64,000 nucleotides of DNA from Eopsaltria australis (taxonomy: Eukaryota > Chordata > Aves > Passeriformes > Petroicidae). The notes under the pieces were generated by a model. That model made no database searches. It saw nothing but the letters and a program-made list of their open reading frames with translations, and was not told where the DNA came from. Where the stretch lies: the NCBI GenBank assembly GCA_034509425.1, contig JAVTVJ010000294.1, forward strand, positions 1,171,694 to 1,235,693, written 5' to 3'. Each line of letters begins with the position of its first letter. The first letter of the stretch is position 1. Shown piece by piece: positions 13,257 through 25,400 of this stretch. The position numbers and the translations under genes were made by a program.

Positions 13257-15262
13257 GTAGGATGGTGTTTAAAAAGATTTAGACAATTTCTAGTTGTATT
13301 GTGCATTTATCCATTAAGTAAGAAAACTTCATTAGGAGTGGGGCACTTAGACTAACCCCACTGCAGCGTTTTGATATTCTTCATTCCTGCAGCCTATTAA
13401 AAAAAACCAACTTTGATGTTGCAGCTTCCTTTCTTTTTCTGCACCAATAGTTTCAAATCAGCATTATTCATAATGCATTGCCAATTCTTGTTGAAATGGT
13501 AAATTAATTGTGGAAGGAGAGACACAATTTCAGCTGAATTTCAGAATAAATGGACAAAACTCATGCAGTAGAGCTATAAAAAGATTCTTGCAGTTTAAGC
13601 TTCTGAAAAGTCATAGATAGCGTTGAAATGTGTCACTGATCATTTTGTATTTAAGTAACCTGAGGGACAGAGTATGTGGTAATATGACACCTACCTATGA
13701 TTAAACTGGGAGATACAAGGCAGTGCCATTCTAAAAGACATTCAGAGACTACGCAAGTGATAAATAAAGGAACATTTTCACAAATACAAAATACAGTGGA
13801 CTAAAAAAACACTTCTACATCATAGTCTTGTTTTTAATTGGAACCAATGCTAAGAAAATCTGTTCAATGCCCAGCTGTATCTCTTAAGGGTACATGCTAT
13901 AAAATGCAGTGATGTACTTTTCTGTAGTATTATTCAAAGTGGTGATCTCCAGACATGCTGTAATGTCTGCTTCATCCAACTTCTTTGAAATACAGGATGG
14001 GAATTTGTTTAGCAACATGAAAAACCAACACAGGACAACAATGATGAGGATATTATATTCAGTAGTGCTGTTGGGGACCTTCTGTTTATAAACTTGGAAA
14101 AAGAAACTAATAAACTTTGAAAGTAGTAAATGTGGATCTTTCAAAGCCATGAATAATTTTTAGTTAGTGTAAATCAGAGTTTTTGACAAACTGGAGTATG
14201 TTTTGGAGGAAAAAATCAACCAACCAACCAAATACAAAGAGAGGTGATGTTTTCATACAGCATAGATTATCGCTTGAGAACATGCTGAAATGAAATTGTG
14301 GTCCTTTATGCATAATCTGGCTGCTCTCAGTAGGCAGCTGAAATTGCTTTTTACTTGCTGCTACGAAGAGCACAAGTCCTGTTTTCTCTCATTCTTGCCA
14401 AATGACCCATCCCCTCTTTTCTACCAAATGTGGTGTGCATTGGGCCTTGTTAGGAGTGATTGCAGTCACCAAAAGAAGGTGGATGTAAGTTAATGAGTTA
14501 GTGGCTCAGAAGAAAGGCAGATCTGTTTGACAAGTTCTTTTGTTTCATGAAACCTTCCGTGTGGTTCTGTGGGCTCATGAAGGTGGTACTACACTTGGCC
14601 TGCTGCTGAAGTTTGTGAATCTCCTATTCTTTGCTCTCACACCCACAGCTGCTTATTCAGGCACAAACATTTGTGTGGCCAAGTAATGAGCTAGACTGGA
14701 AAAACTATTGGCGTCAAAAGAAATGGAGATTTTTTTGGTTTTGTTTAGGTTTTTTTTTTGGGGTTTGTTTTTTTTTTTTTGGGATGTCACTGCACAGAGT
14801 GGTGCTGCTGGCACAACCAAGGAGCAAAGTGGGGCAGGACCAGCACTTCGGTAGTCAGACTAGGTAATCACAGCACAAGTGTCTAAATTTTAGGAGTTAA
14901 GTTTTTCTGAGGACCTAAGAGCATGCTGTGAATGACTAAAAGTGTAATTTCTGATAGATTTTCATCTGTGATCTATAATTTCAGTGTCTCATTAGTTTGA
15001 CTGTCACAATATTAGCAGTTTCCTAAATGGATACTTCCACAAGCTTATGAATATGCTCATTAATTTATTTTTATATCATATTTTATATCATAGTTGACTC
15101 ATTTATGCAAGTCACGTTTTGCTTTGAGTGATACTTTTTTTTTGCTGGTGATGATGACACATCCAGAAGTTGGAATGTGGAACACTTTTTTCACTTCTAA
15201 CATTAGGTGAATTTTTGGGAAGCCTTCTAATGATGTTTTTATATGTCTTTTTTTTTTTTCAG
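13257..15262 (+). other. XRCC5: XRCC5 intron, 2.0 kb
   Basis: GTAGGA donor to a long T tract followed by CAG. It contains short poly-T runs near 14.75-14.78 kb and a short CCAA tandem repeat around 14.22 kb. No RNA gene or dispersed repeat is recognisable. Confidence 0.8.
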
Positions 15263-15330
15263 ACAGAATTTCTTTGATCACCAAAGATGAAGCAGAGGAA
15301 AGTTCGGTGACTGGTGAAGAGGCTGAAAAG
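15263..15330 (+). CDS. XRCC5: XRCC5 (Ku80) coding exon, end of the C-terminal domain
   Basis: A 68-bp exon after an uninterrupted T tract plus CAG; donor GTATAG at 15331. Its first two bases complete an Asp codon; 22 codons follow (RISLITKDEAEESSVTGEEA then EK). The ISLITKxEA segment is the conserved last helix region of the Ku80 C-terminal domain. The Ser/Thr- and Glu-rich stretch after it begins the flexible tail. The GTATAG donor is weaker than the others here but leaves a clean phase-0 junction. Confidence 0.94.
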
Positions 15331-18300
15331 GTATAGTTTTTTTAATGAGCATCTGTTTGTATAGAGCCCTTGCTGTGGAACTGAAGACTTTCTTATGTGG
15401 ATAAATCTTCAGCTGAATGAAAAAAGATCCGTATGAAGAAATAAGAATGTTCTTTTGCCACACAATTGAAACTTCCGCATTTCAGAGCAAAAATACCTTA
15501 GCACGTACTACAATGTTTTACTTTAACTGATCTTTAAAAAGTAGCATGCATTGAAATTATCCGAAAATATCCTCTACAAGGAATAGGAACTTCAGCAACT
15601 CACAGCAGTGGAACAGCAGAGTACTGCTTACATATGTAAGATCACTATTGGAACTTCACTGAAAGAAACGTGTTCTCACTGGTAGCGTGAGTTAAAAAAT
15701 CCAATAATTTTTTTTAAAGGTTTGTGAGCTCCAGCAATTCAAGTTGTTGTGGCTGGTTTTCACCATACATGCAGTGATACCAGTATTTTCCACTTTATGC
15801 AGCTCTTGTGGATTGGTGGACATCATACATGATGCTGGGGGTATTATTTGTGACCGTATTAGATCCTTCTGGAAATGGGAGTTTTGGACTATTTACAGGT
15901 ATTATTTCTACAGATACAGCGTTTCAGTAACTACAGTGATGAATGAAGGATGTCCCAGTTACAAAGGACTAAATTGTTACAGGCAGAATGGTGCCTTCTC
16001 ATTGGAAAGACGCAGAATTCAGAGCGCTGTCAAAAATTGTATTTGTGTGGAGAGGATAAGATGGATGTTTTTGTATCAGGCTGCTAGTTTAGGAGAAAGG
16101 TCCTTGTGTCACAGACCCCCCAAAGGTAAAACTGTGGCTGAAATCACCATTTTGCAGAGAAGTAGCTTTTATAAAAGATGCCACATTGATTTTTGCAACT
16201 TCCAGGCCTTCCATTAGCAATAGCCAGAAGTGGGTAGAAGTAGGTTCTCTATGAGTTAGATAATGAGCAGAAAAAGGTTGTATTTTAGAAACCGCTTTTT
16301 TCATCTGTAACAATTTACCTCAAGGTGAAGAAGGCACAGAAACGTCATGAAAATGAAAAGCTAACAAACCGGGAGTCCAGAAAGCTGAGCACATGTGCAG
16401 GATACAAATGACTGGGTATGATGATTTTTCTAGACATGAAGGACCTACTGGCTATTTCTCATTACACATAAATGTATAGAGCAACTTTTCCCCCAGTGGT
16501 GATTTTAAAGAGTATCAGTCTTTTTTATCCACTTCAAGTGCTGTAAATTTACTTGGAAATTTCCTAAGATGATATTGTTCTTGAGAACTTCACTTTCTAG
16601 TCTGAAACTACCAGTGATGCTCAAAAAATGTGCTAATGCTGTGTGAAATAGCCAGTGTTCCTTAAGGAAATCTCTGCTAAGTACAGAGACCTTGCAGCAT
16701 ACCATTGTCTTCACTGTGAGCTTGTGGTGGCTAAAAAATACTGTGCCTGCATAGGAATGCAGCACAAATGATCCAAGGATTGGATTCACAGCTGCCAGAC
16801 TAAGCTGGAGCAGAGCATTTGTAGACTGACTGAAAATTTACATTTCTGCTTACCATCATCCTACAATCATCATATATTGCAATGCAGGAAACTATTTTGT
16901 GATTGATTGAAAGTCATACAATACAATAACTATATCTTCCAATTACACTGGGGGGATACGAGATATTGCGTGAAATCAGTTCTGCAGCAGAGTTCTCTAA
17001 TATGGCAGTTACCTTAACTTCCAGAGTAATTGGGTTGCATCTCTTTGCTAACTAAGCAGTTGGCAATTCCAGGTATTCACTAGATAACCACCTCCTCACA
17101 CACTGTCCAAATCCAAACCCAGAACCCTGATCCCCATTGTTTGTTAAGGGCTCATATGACCTTTTCACTAAGAAACTGGAAGACTTGCATATTCTTGGAG
17201 TAAGATCTGCAGGGATAGAATCTTTTATCTTGATATTGTGGGGCTGGTATAAAATCTAGTCCTCTTTGGTCCAGTTAAACCCTTCCACAGGTTTCCTGTG
17301 TGATACAAAGCTAGCATTTTCCCAGGTCTACAGCAGATTGCAAATGTGGTTCATTTGTTTTCTGTACTGAAGGCAATACCCTTCATTTAAGGGTTATATT
17401 GGATTTTTTCAAATACCTCCCAACAGAGTAAAATGCAAGTTTTCTTCACCTCTGTAGAGGTTGTGTGCAAGCCTGTAGGTCACGGGGTTGTCTGTCACTG
17501 TACTCTTGTGTGACACAAAAGCCCTTTCTCTTACATGCTGTTTACTAGCTGCTAGTAGTTTCAGGACTGTTTTGCCTGTAACATTACAGGTTTTATAGGG
17601 TTGCTGTCTGTAGGAGAAAGGAAGACTTAGCAGGCTGCTTATTAGCTAGGTCAAACTTCCCTTTTTGTTTTTGCTTGAGGTAGGTTATCCATGCATAGTT
17701 TCCTATCACTGAGAAAGATGATTTCTTTTTCCCCCTGTAATAGTGGAGCTACTCTTTTTAGAGCATGAGGATGGTAGGTTGAAAGAGCAGGAATGTCAAG
17801 TGCTTTTTCTGGTTGCTTTGGGGAAGATAATGGATTTCAGCACAGCTATTATATGTAATTTGCTTTTGCATAAATGGAAAACAGGTTTTCAGAAAAAGAA
17901 CCCAACTTTGGATGTTCAATATTTGAAGGAAACTTCAGGTTTCAATTTACTGCAAACCTTCATTGTACGTTTCTCTAGCTTTTAGCTTCCTTTGCGTAAT
18001 TTAGCATGAGAAAGCTGATTGTAAAAATTTTGAAAAATGTGCTACTTCCAGAAATACCATTTGACTCTTAATTAAATGTGAAAAAAGGAAATTTGATCTG
18101 GCACAAAAAGCCTTTCGGAGCAGACAAATGTCATTAGCTTTTAGTGTTGTAGTATGTGCTTTATATTACTACTAGATTAAGAACTGTTCCAACAAAAAAA
18201 GATACACAGACATACAGCATCCTGAAATTCTAATTCCTTCTGGCCCTTTTTTTTTTTCAGCTACAGAATCTCTGTGATAAGTTAGATTCAGCATGTTAAA

Positions 18301-20015
18301 ACATGAATGTTGTCTGTGGAGTGAGATTTCTGTGTTCCTCTTGGATGTTACTGTTTAGGATGTGGGAAAGGTCTGATCTTTGGTCACTCAGCGGGATAGA
18401 GGTTGCCTATATCCTGTCTTTGGTGTTTCCCCAACGTGATGTGTTTGCTTTTCATCCTAGAGGATGCAACAGGAAAGTCACAGTTTTACCCTCTGTCTAA
18501 AGCTGCCACTAGGGTTCTAGAGAAAGATTGGAATATTTTATTTATTTGAAGTAATATTTAAGCTTTTCACACTACAAATGTATTGTCTCAGAGATTGGTG
18601 ATGTTAATAGGGATCCCATGGCCTCTGACACAACTGCTCTGGCTGATACAGTTGAAGTCCCCATCTGAACAGCAGCTCCCTCTTAGGAGCACAAAAGAGT
18701 TATCTAAGCAGGTATTTATAGCCTGTTTAATGTGGCTGTTTTCTACTTAGCTGTTCTCTTTCTTCATCTGGAGTTATAATGAAGTTGTTTCTGACTTAAG
18801 GATGACAGGGTTCAAAGTCTGGGGATGTGGTTTTTCCTTTTCAGCTTTACATCGATGTTTCTTTGGGGAGCAGGGTTGTTTCTGGCTCTGTATACTTGTT
18901 CTGGTGCATTTTAATAAGAAAAAACAAGATTTTATATTAAGGATTTTGGTGAAAAGGTAGTAATTAAGACTTGTAGACAACTGGGTGCTATTGTAAGTAA
19001 GAGTTAAGTATTGCTATTTTTTTCCCTACCATTTTACATTTTTTTGTTTGGTTTTTTTTTTTTTTAATTTTTTAGTCTAAGAGAAAAATCTGTGAAATAA
19101 TTTGGAGGTGGTTGTACTCCAAATATTGTCTGTATGTTTGATTTCAGTTTTTATAATATCTGAGCAACTTACCTTTCTCTTCTGTTTATGAATGTCATGC
19201 TTTAAGTGAAGGGCATATGGTGAGTTGTATCAGCTATAGCAATGAAATTTCACATAATGGATTTTCTATTTTTAAGACTGGCATTCTAACCATCTTGCAT
19301 GTTAGAGGTTTGGTGGTTTTTTTAAAATTCATGCCTTTGTTCATTTGGTAAGTGTTAATCGAATTAAATGGGGAAACTTATAAATTCAACACAACTAGAA
19401 TGCTGTGTGTAGGAAACGTCATTGATCGGCTCATTTATGTACTCACATCAGTGGGGGGTGGTTTGTTATCCTTGAGCATTTTATAGCTACACACAATTTT
19501 TTAAGAACATAAGCCTGGTCAAACTGGAATGGATAAAATTTCTATCTAACCCAGAATCCTGTGTCTGACAGTGGACAAAAAGGGATGGATGAAGAAAAGG
19601 GTATAGTCCCAGGCTCCAGCCATTGATGTCTCAAAAACTTTTTGTGCCTGAGGTTGTTTCTGTGGATTTATCAATTGATTTCTCTTCTATGCACCTTCCT
19701 TATCTCCCTCTGAGTCTAGGGAGTAATGTTTGTAGCATCCTTATCACAGGGTGCTCTATGGCCTAACTATGTATTGTCTCAAGAACCATATCCTTTGTCT
19801 GGTTTTTGACACACTTCACCATACAATCCTTTAAAAGCAAGTCTTATGAAGTTTTTTGTAGTTTAAGATAATTTTGGAGGGTGGAAACCAGAAAAAACTT
19901 CCTTCCTGATTTTTAATTACAGGTGGGTTTGTTTTGATACACAGAGGAGACATTTAATTTAACATTAAAGGCTCTCAGTTTTCTCAGTATCACATAAATA
20001 CATTTTTATTTTTAG
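15331..20015 (+). other. XRCC5: XRCC5 intron, 4.7 kb
   Basis: GTATAG donor to TTTTTAG acceptor. It holds an old CR1-like relic at about 19.50-19.93 kb and T-rich stretches near 19.05 kb. A 157-codon open frame at 15744-16217 is the longest in the window but shows no domain or known similarity, so I treat it as chance. Confidence 0.8.
19500..19925 (-). repeat. Old CR1 LINE relic, probable
   Basis: The left end reads 'TTAAGAACATAAG' followed by a stretch resembling 'GGTC..ACTGG' and 'ATCTAACCCAGAATCCTGTG', then 'CTGACAGTGGAC'. This is the layout of the reverse complement of old CR1 3' ends known from turtles and other sauropsids, so the element would be on the - strand. Similar spacing of fragments continues to about 19.92 kb but is heavily diverged, so the far edge is approximate. 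Confidence 0.6.
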
Positions 20016-20087
20016 TTCCTGGCTCCAAAAGAACAGAAAAATGAAACTCTGCCTCCTACAGATGAAGGTGGTGATGTTGATGATCTG
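20016..20087 (+). CDS. XRCC5: XRCC5 (Ku80) coding exon, tail with DNA-PKcs-recruiting motif
   Basis: A 72-bp exon, TTTTTAG acceptor to a strong GTGAGT donor, encoding 24 residues: FLAPKEQKNETLPPTDEGGD then VDDL. FLAPK and the acidic EGGDVDDL segment match the extreme C-terminus of vertebrate Ku80. In human Ku80 that segment, with the last residues, forms the conserved motif needed to recruit DNA-PKcs; related tail motifs occur in ATRIP and NBS1. The proline/threonine-rich middle is less conserved, as expected for a linker. The exon is exactly codon-bounded at both ends. Confidence 0.96.
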
Positions 20088-20882
20088 GTGAGTACCATAA
20101 AGATACAGTGTGGCTTTAGAATTAAGCTCTAAGTGAAAGGTGCAATGAGAGAGCCAAATGTTTCTTAAAGCAGTAGATATTAGAGTGCATGGCTTAGAAA
20201 ACACGTAAGGAATTGAATCAGAAGAGCCACGTGAAATTACTTTCTTGCTATTGTAAAACTTAGCCAGGTGTGTAATTTCATAATGGCAAATACTATGTTA
20301 TGTAGTGACACAGGTGTTTACATGGGTGAAATGTGTTCTCTTAGTGTGTTTCAAAAGAGCCAGTGAGGCCACTTATTTGACAGTGGATTGGTATAATTTA
20401 CTGTAATAGCATTTAAAAAGTTTGTAGATTTGAACAGCTAGTTATGTGGGTTGAAAACTGAAAAACATTTTAAAAAAAGAGGTTCTAATCTTTTGAATTG
20501 AACTTCTCTATATAGGCTTGCTGAAATTCAAGGATATCAGGTCTTTTAATAAATATTTTAGCTGTCTTTTACAGGCTGACTCATTACAAATCTGTCTCCA
20601 AGGCTTAAGCTGATGGTGTAGATGGTTTTAAAGAAGCTTCGATAACAGATTTCTACTTTTGGACTGTACTTTTAAAAATCTATAAATTGCACATATGATT
20701 ATGTGAAGATGAGATTTTTAGGTTTGTTTTTGTACTTTATAGAAGATTAGTACTGAATTCTGTGCAATCCATTTATGTTACATGATAAGGATTTCCAAAT
20801 TTGCTTGGTTTTCTCAGCACTAAACACATATAAGAAATAACTTCAATGCTGCTTCTTTCAAATCTGTTTCTTCTGTTTGCAG
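20088..20882 (+). other. XRCC5: XRCC5 last intron, 795 bp
   Basis: GTGAGT donor to TTTGCAG acceptor. No repeat or RNA gene recognised. Confidence 0.85.
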
Positions 20883-20897
20883 CTGGACATGATGTGA
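20883..20897 (+). CDS. XRCC5: XRCC5 (Ku80) terminal coding segment (last four residues and stop)
   Basis: After the TTTGCAG acceptor the frame reads Leu-Asp-Met-Met and then TGA. Joined to the previous exon this gives the tail EGGDVDDLLDMM. The human protein ends the same way except for a final Ile, so the hydrophobic end of the DNA-PKcs-recruiting motif is preserved. The exon is far too short to be found by ORF length; it is called from splice phase and family knowledge. The whole visible C-terminal part is about 173 residues, equal to the corresponding human segment. Confidence 0.95.
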   Translation: MDMM

Positions 20898-22450
20898 CTG
20901 GTGATACATGGTGACTGTACAAGCAAGGTTTTGGAAGAGATGTCTCTCTGAGATGGGGCACAAAAAATGATGCTAATGAGAAGACAGTGCATCCATCTTT
21001 ATTTCCTCAAATGAGAACAGAAATCCCAGAAATGTTTCCAGCTGGTATAAATGTCATCTGATTTTCAAAACTAGAACAGAAGATTGAAATTGTCTGAAGT
21101 ATTTGGGAAGTAATGATACCTTTAAGGCATCTTTTTTTTTCTTCTTTAGAACACTGAATTTAGCTTGTCCTTTGTATTGCTTTTAGCTAAACACTACTAA
21201 ATTTAATGAGAATCTGCTCTAGTGCCTGAAATTCTTGTTACATTGTCTGGGAAGGAAGACAGAAATGTCACAGCAAGGTTACCAGATAATACTGAATATT
21301 TAGTGGAGCTAACCCTGTAGCTTTATTGTTACAGAAGGGAAAAAGTCTCTATTTTCATGCTTTAAAAAAACCAACCAACTGACTCAAAACAAATAAACAA
21401 AAACAAGATGGAGCAAAATAACCTAAACCAAACAGACCACCATGAAAACTACCACAGAGGCTTGTGGGAAAATATTCTAGGCCCAGGACTTACAAGTTAA
21501 TAGTTTGAATACACAACAAAATCTGAAGCACACAAAAGAGTCAAGTGTGCTGATTTTGCCACACTGTCCCCAGGTCAGTAATTATGGTCACCTCTGTACT
21601 AGAGGTTCTCTATCCTGTCAGCTCAGCAGCAGCTCAGGGTCTCTGTCCCTTTTTGTTACACATTTTCCTGTTTCATGTGCTGGGATTTCTGATTTTTTAG
21701 GCTTTTAACTGCAGACTCTCCTGGTGCTCAAAGGAAGAATGAATCAGTTCTACATCCATTTCATACCCTGCTGAGAACTGCTAACCCAGAGCAGAAGAAT
21801 CCCTGAGAGCTGTACACTGACAGAGAGCTGTGATAGATAAGTGCTAACAGTTAGTACAGGTAACCAGGATGGAGGAATGTCTACACAGCGCAATGCAAAC
21901 TAGACAAATACTGCTTAGAAAGAGCCGTTCAAATCTGATTACAGAGCTGAAGAGACTGTAATGACACCTTCACATGTGCTTATCTGTTGCAACCAGATTA
22001 GTTCCTTTGAAAGATCTTCTTTCATTATTATAAATGTATAAACATACTGTGCAAAATGGTATTAAGATCACAAAACAAGGAAAAATCATGATCTGTGGTT
22101 GCAAAATGTGGGATATTTGCACTTTATACTGGCCAACAGCTCCTGTGTGGGAAATAGCAATTGCTTTTTGGCTCTACTTCCTTACACAGCAACTTACTCT
22201 CTCCTCTCTTGCATCCTATCCTGACTGAGTTGAAAGCATTTCTCAAATGCAGATGGCAGAAAGCAAGTGATTTTTGCAGACCTTTATAGCTTTTGTATCA
22301 CCAGAAGGTATTTTTCTTGACTGAGAATAAGAATTATTTGATCAGTGTTTTGAATGTCTTTTAAGGCCAATATATGGAGTATACTGGCTAGGGGTTTCTT
22401 TTATACTTCTTTTGTTTTTGTTTAATAAAAATATTTCAAAGGTCGGGTTT
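20898..22450 (+). other. XRCC5: XRCC5 3' UTR
   Basis: Untranslated region after the TGA, with no splice evidence. An AATAAA at 21392-21397 sits in an A-rich run and is a weaker candidate end. The AATAAA at 22424-22429, followed by a GT-rich stretch, is the best candidate, giving a 3' UTR of about 1.5 kb. A further AATAAA at 23345-23350 with T/G-rich sequence behind it could support a longer form. Only transcript data would settle which are used. Confidence 0.75.
22424..22429 (+). terminator. XRCC5: Probable XRCC5 poly(A) signal (AATAAA)
   Basis: Canonical AATAAA followed within about 20 bases by GGTCGGGTTTTGTCTT, a G/T-rich downstream element of the expected type. It is the best signal after the XRCC5 stop codon. 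Confidence 0.7.
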
Positions 22451-25400
22451 TGTCTTCAGAGCCATGTTTGCTAAAATCATGTGACTACTTATGCAGTACC
22501 TAAAGGAAACTGTCAAAAGCCCCTTATCTGGGCCTACAATGCAAACACTGAATATCAAAATCCCTCCACAGAAGCAGAGTATACTTACTCTATTCTTTAC
22601 AAACTCTAAACTTTGCAACACCCCAGTAAAGTAGTTTTTACTATATTGCAGAGATGATGAGAAGATCTTGGACAAGACCACATAGAATACAGAACCTGGT
22701 GACCAGAATATGGAATTACTTTGTTTCTTTTGATTTAGTTGACCACATTTCTCTATAGAGTGTATTGCTTCTGTCAAGGAATAGACATTTAGTTCACGGA
22801 GAATTGCTGCATAGATCTTGCTACCTGTACAGCACAGCCTGTACAGGTAGGCTCAGTGTGGTGATGGAGTTGCTAGTACTGAAAAGAGGAATGAGAATTT
22901 ATGACTCTAAACAAGTAAAAGTGAATTCTTGGAAGGCAAGAAAAACATCTTTCATTCTGCCTAGCCTTCTGAGTTCAGTCTTCAGAAGCTTCTGATCTGT
23001 CTGAGGTTCTGTCACATGAGCAGCCTGATTTTACATTTGTTGTGTGGCAAAGGGCCAGCCTTCAGGTTCTCATTCAATGACTGGAAGAGATCTTGCATTT
23101 ATTTCAAGCTCACATTTTCTATTACAAAGTCTGACTTACTGTTTAGTAGGTCTGACTCACTGTTTACATTGAGAATTCTCATTTTAAAAGGCCACACTGA
23201 CCACTCCTCAGAAGCACTGGGGCAGTTAGGTGTTCACTTCAAAAGCAGCTATAAAGGAAACACAGAGTGCATTTGTTTTCTTGAAAGCAGCAGAACATTC
23301 CTTGTCATGTACTTTATAGGCAGAGAAATTATCAGGGTGTCTACAATAAAGAAGACTGTGATTTTTGTTATATGTTACTGGTTTATTTTCTCTTTTACCC
23401 TGGAAATAGTGCCTCTCTGGAAAGCTCTTTGAATGTTAATGGTATGGGGCAGTAACCTTAGTTAGCCTTGTTTGTCAAGAGATCAAAGTTTGTGATTGTT
23501 GTCCGTGTTTTTCTGTTAATCTGCTGCTTATTGGGTAGAATCAGCTTTGATGGAGGGGCAGTGATTTCAGCATTATGTTTTAAAAGTTTTTTTGTGAAAG
23601 TTGGTGCTGGGAAGAGGTGAGAGGGAAAGGAATGATGAGTTCAGCCTCAGGAGAGTTTCTCCTCTCTTGGTCTGGCCCAGCAGCTGAGAGTTCCAGCCAA
23701 CAGCCTCATCATTGTGTCACATCAGCCTAGGCTGCAGGTCCTCTTCTTTCTTCTCTTCCTGAATTAGAAGAGGGGTGTGGACTAAAAAAAATATTTTTCA
23801 GTGTGGACTTCGGAAAGCAGAGAGTATCCAAAGGTATTATACCAGGAAGTGTAAGTAATACATGGGGGAGCTGGGATCATTGCATGGAACTGAGGGTACT
23901 CCACAGAAAAGGATGAAATACTGGGTTTGGGAGTCGTGGAAGAGTAAGACTCTTCTGGTGACAGTACACTGTGAATCTGTAGGTATCTGGGCTATAACAG
24001 TTCTGCGCACAAAGCTCGTTGCTCTGTCACTGGGTAGTAGGATCTGCTAACTCTGTTAGGCAGTTCTCAAGTTTGGTCTCATTCCTTTTTGTACTCAGAA
24101 ACCAAATTTGTCCACTTGGACAGTTGTCAATATGCCACAGTAATAAAAAATAACTTCTAGAATGTTACATAGTTGAAAACTTGTGATTTGTGTGATACTA
24201 ATCTGGTTGAAATGAATGTCAGGTCAACAGTATGGTGTCAACATGTTGGCAGAATTCTGAAAGCAAGGCTTTATCTCTGGCCTTAGCATGTGGCACAGAA
24301 GTATTACACATGCCATCAAAACACTTCTAATGTGAAGAGACCTCTTCTGCTGCACTGTGGTCTCTTAGTTGCAAGGGTGGATTTACATCTTGCTAACTTT
24401 CCTGGTATTTGGTTTTTGACAGAATTGTCTGTTTGAAGTTGAAGCAGGGTCTTTGGAATTAGAAAATGAGGACGGAAAATCAGTTATCTCAGTTGTGAAT
24501 TGTACAGGCACAGGCCATTTTTATATTCTGCATTTGCACATGATAAAAGGCAAGGAAGGAATTCCCTTGTGATCTCAGTAGGGTTGGGGATAATCTGGAA
24601 AGAAGTTTTGACTTGCATGTTGCTAAGCTGGCAAATACTGGTAGATGCTGATGCTGTGCTTGTAAGCAATAGGGTGGGTTTGGATTTGTTCAGCCTCACT
24701 GCTGTCAGTGTGAAATAAGCAGTTAACTTTAGCTCTTGGTTTGTGACAGTAGAAAACTCATTTCCACTAAATTTTCAGCTTTGCTTCCTTTCCCCGTCTG
24801 TCCTCACTCTTCTTTTCGTACCACTACAGCAATGGAGGGCAGTGCTGGGAGCACTTATGAATGTCAGATGTAGGAAACCTCTAAGTTTTCTTGTGTCTCT
24901 TTTGAGATGTAGGTTACAAAGATTTTTTTTAAAATCCAAAATGTTCCCAGTACTAGCAGGGGACTGGAGGCCCACCCAGGCCTGTGTTTCTAAATGCTTT
25001 GAAGAACTACCACACAGAAAAAACAGTTCTTTCAGCAAGCCCTCACCACTTACAGGTGCTGGTAAAGGAAGGCAGCATTGATTTCTGCAAGAGATGACTT
25101 GCCTTTCTAGGGGGTGGGGTTTTTGTGTATAGCATTTTTCTGCACTGTTTTGAAGTCAGCTCTAGGAGAAGCTCTGTACCAGTTTGGACTCTTCTTTTCT
25201 TGTGATTACTGAACCTGAAAGTTTTATAGGAATAGATTACCCTATATTAAAGAAAATAAAGAAAACCAGAATAGGTGAAGTTTTCTTTTGTGATACTGTC
25301 ATAATCTGATATGAAGAACTAAAATAGATATATTAAAAAAGGCAAGGCTGTGTTTTTTAGCCTCTCTTACCTTTCCCAAAGGATCAAAAACCACATTGAA

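Noticed and set aside
15145..15260. Box C-like GTGATGA in an XRCC5 intron (snoRNA candidate)
   Set aside because: No CTGA box D at a suitable distance and no terminal stem.
15744..16217. 157-codon open frame, the longest in the window, + strand
   Set aside because: It lies inside an XRCC5 intron and shows no domain, signal or known similarity. Its composition is like translated non-coding DNA. A frame of this length is expected by chance in 64 kb.
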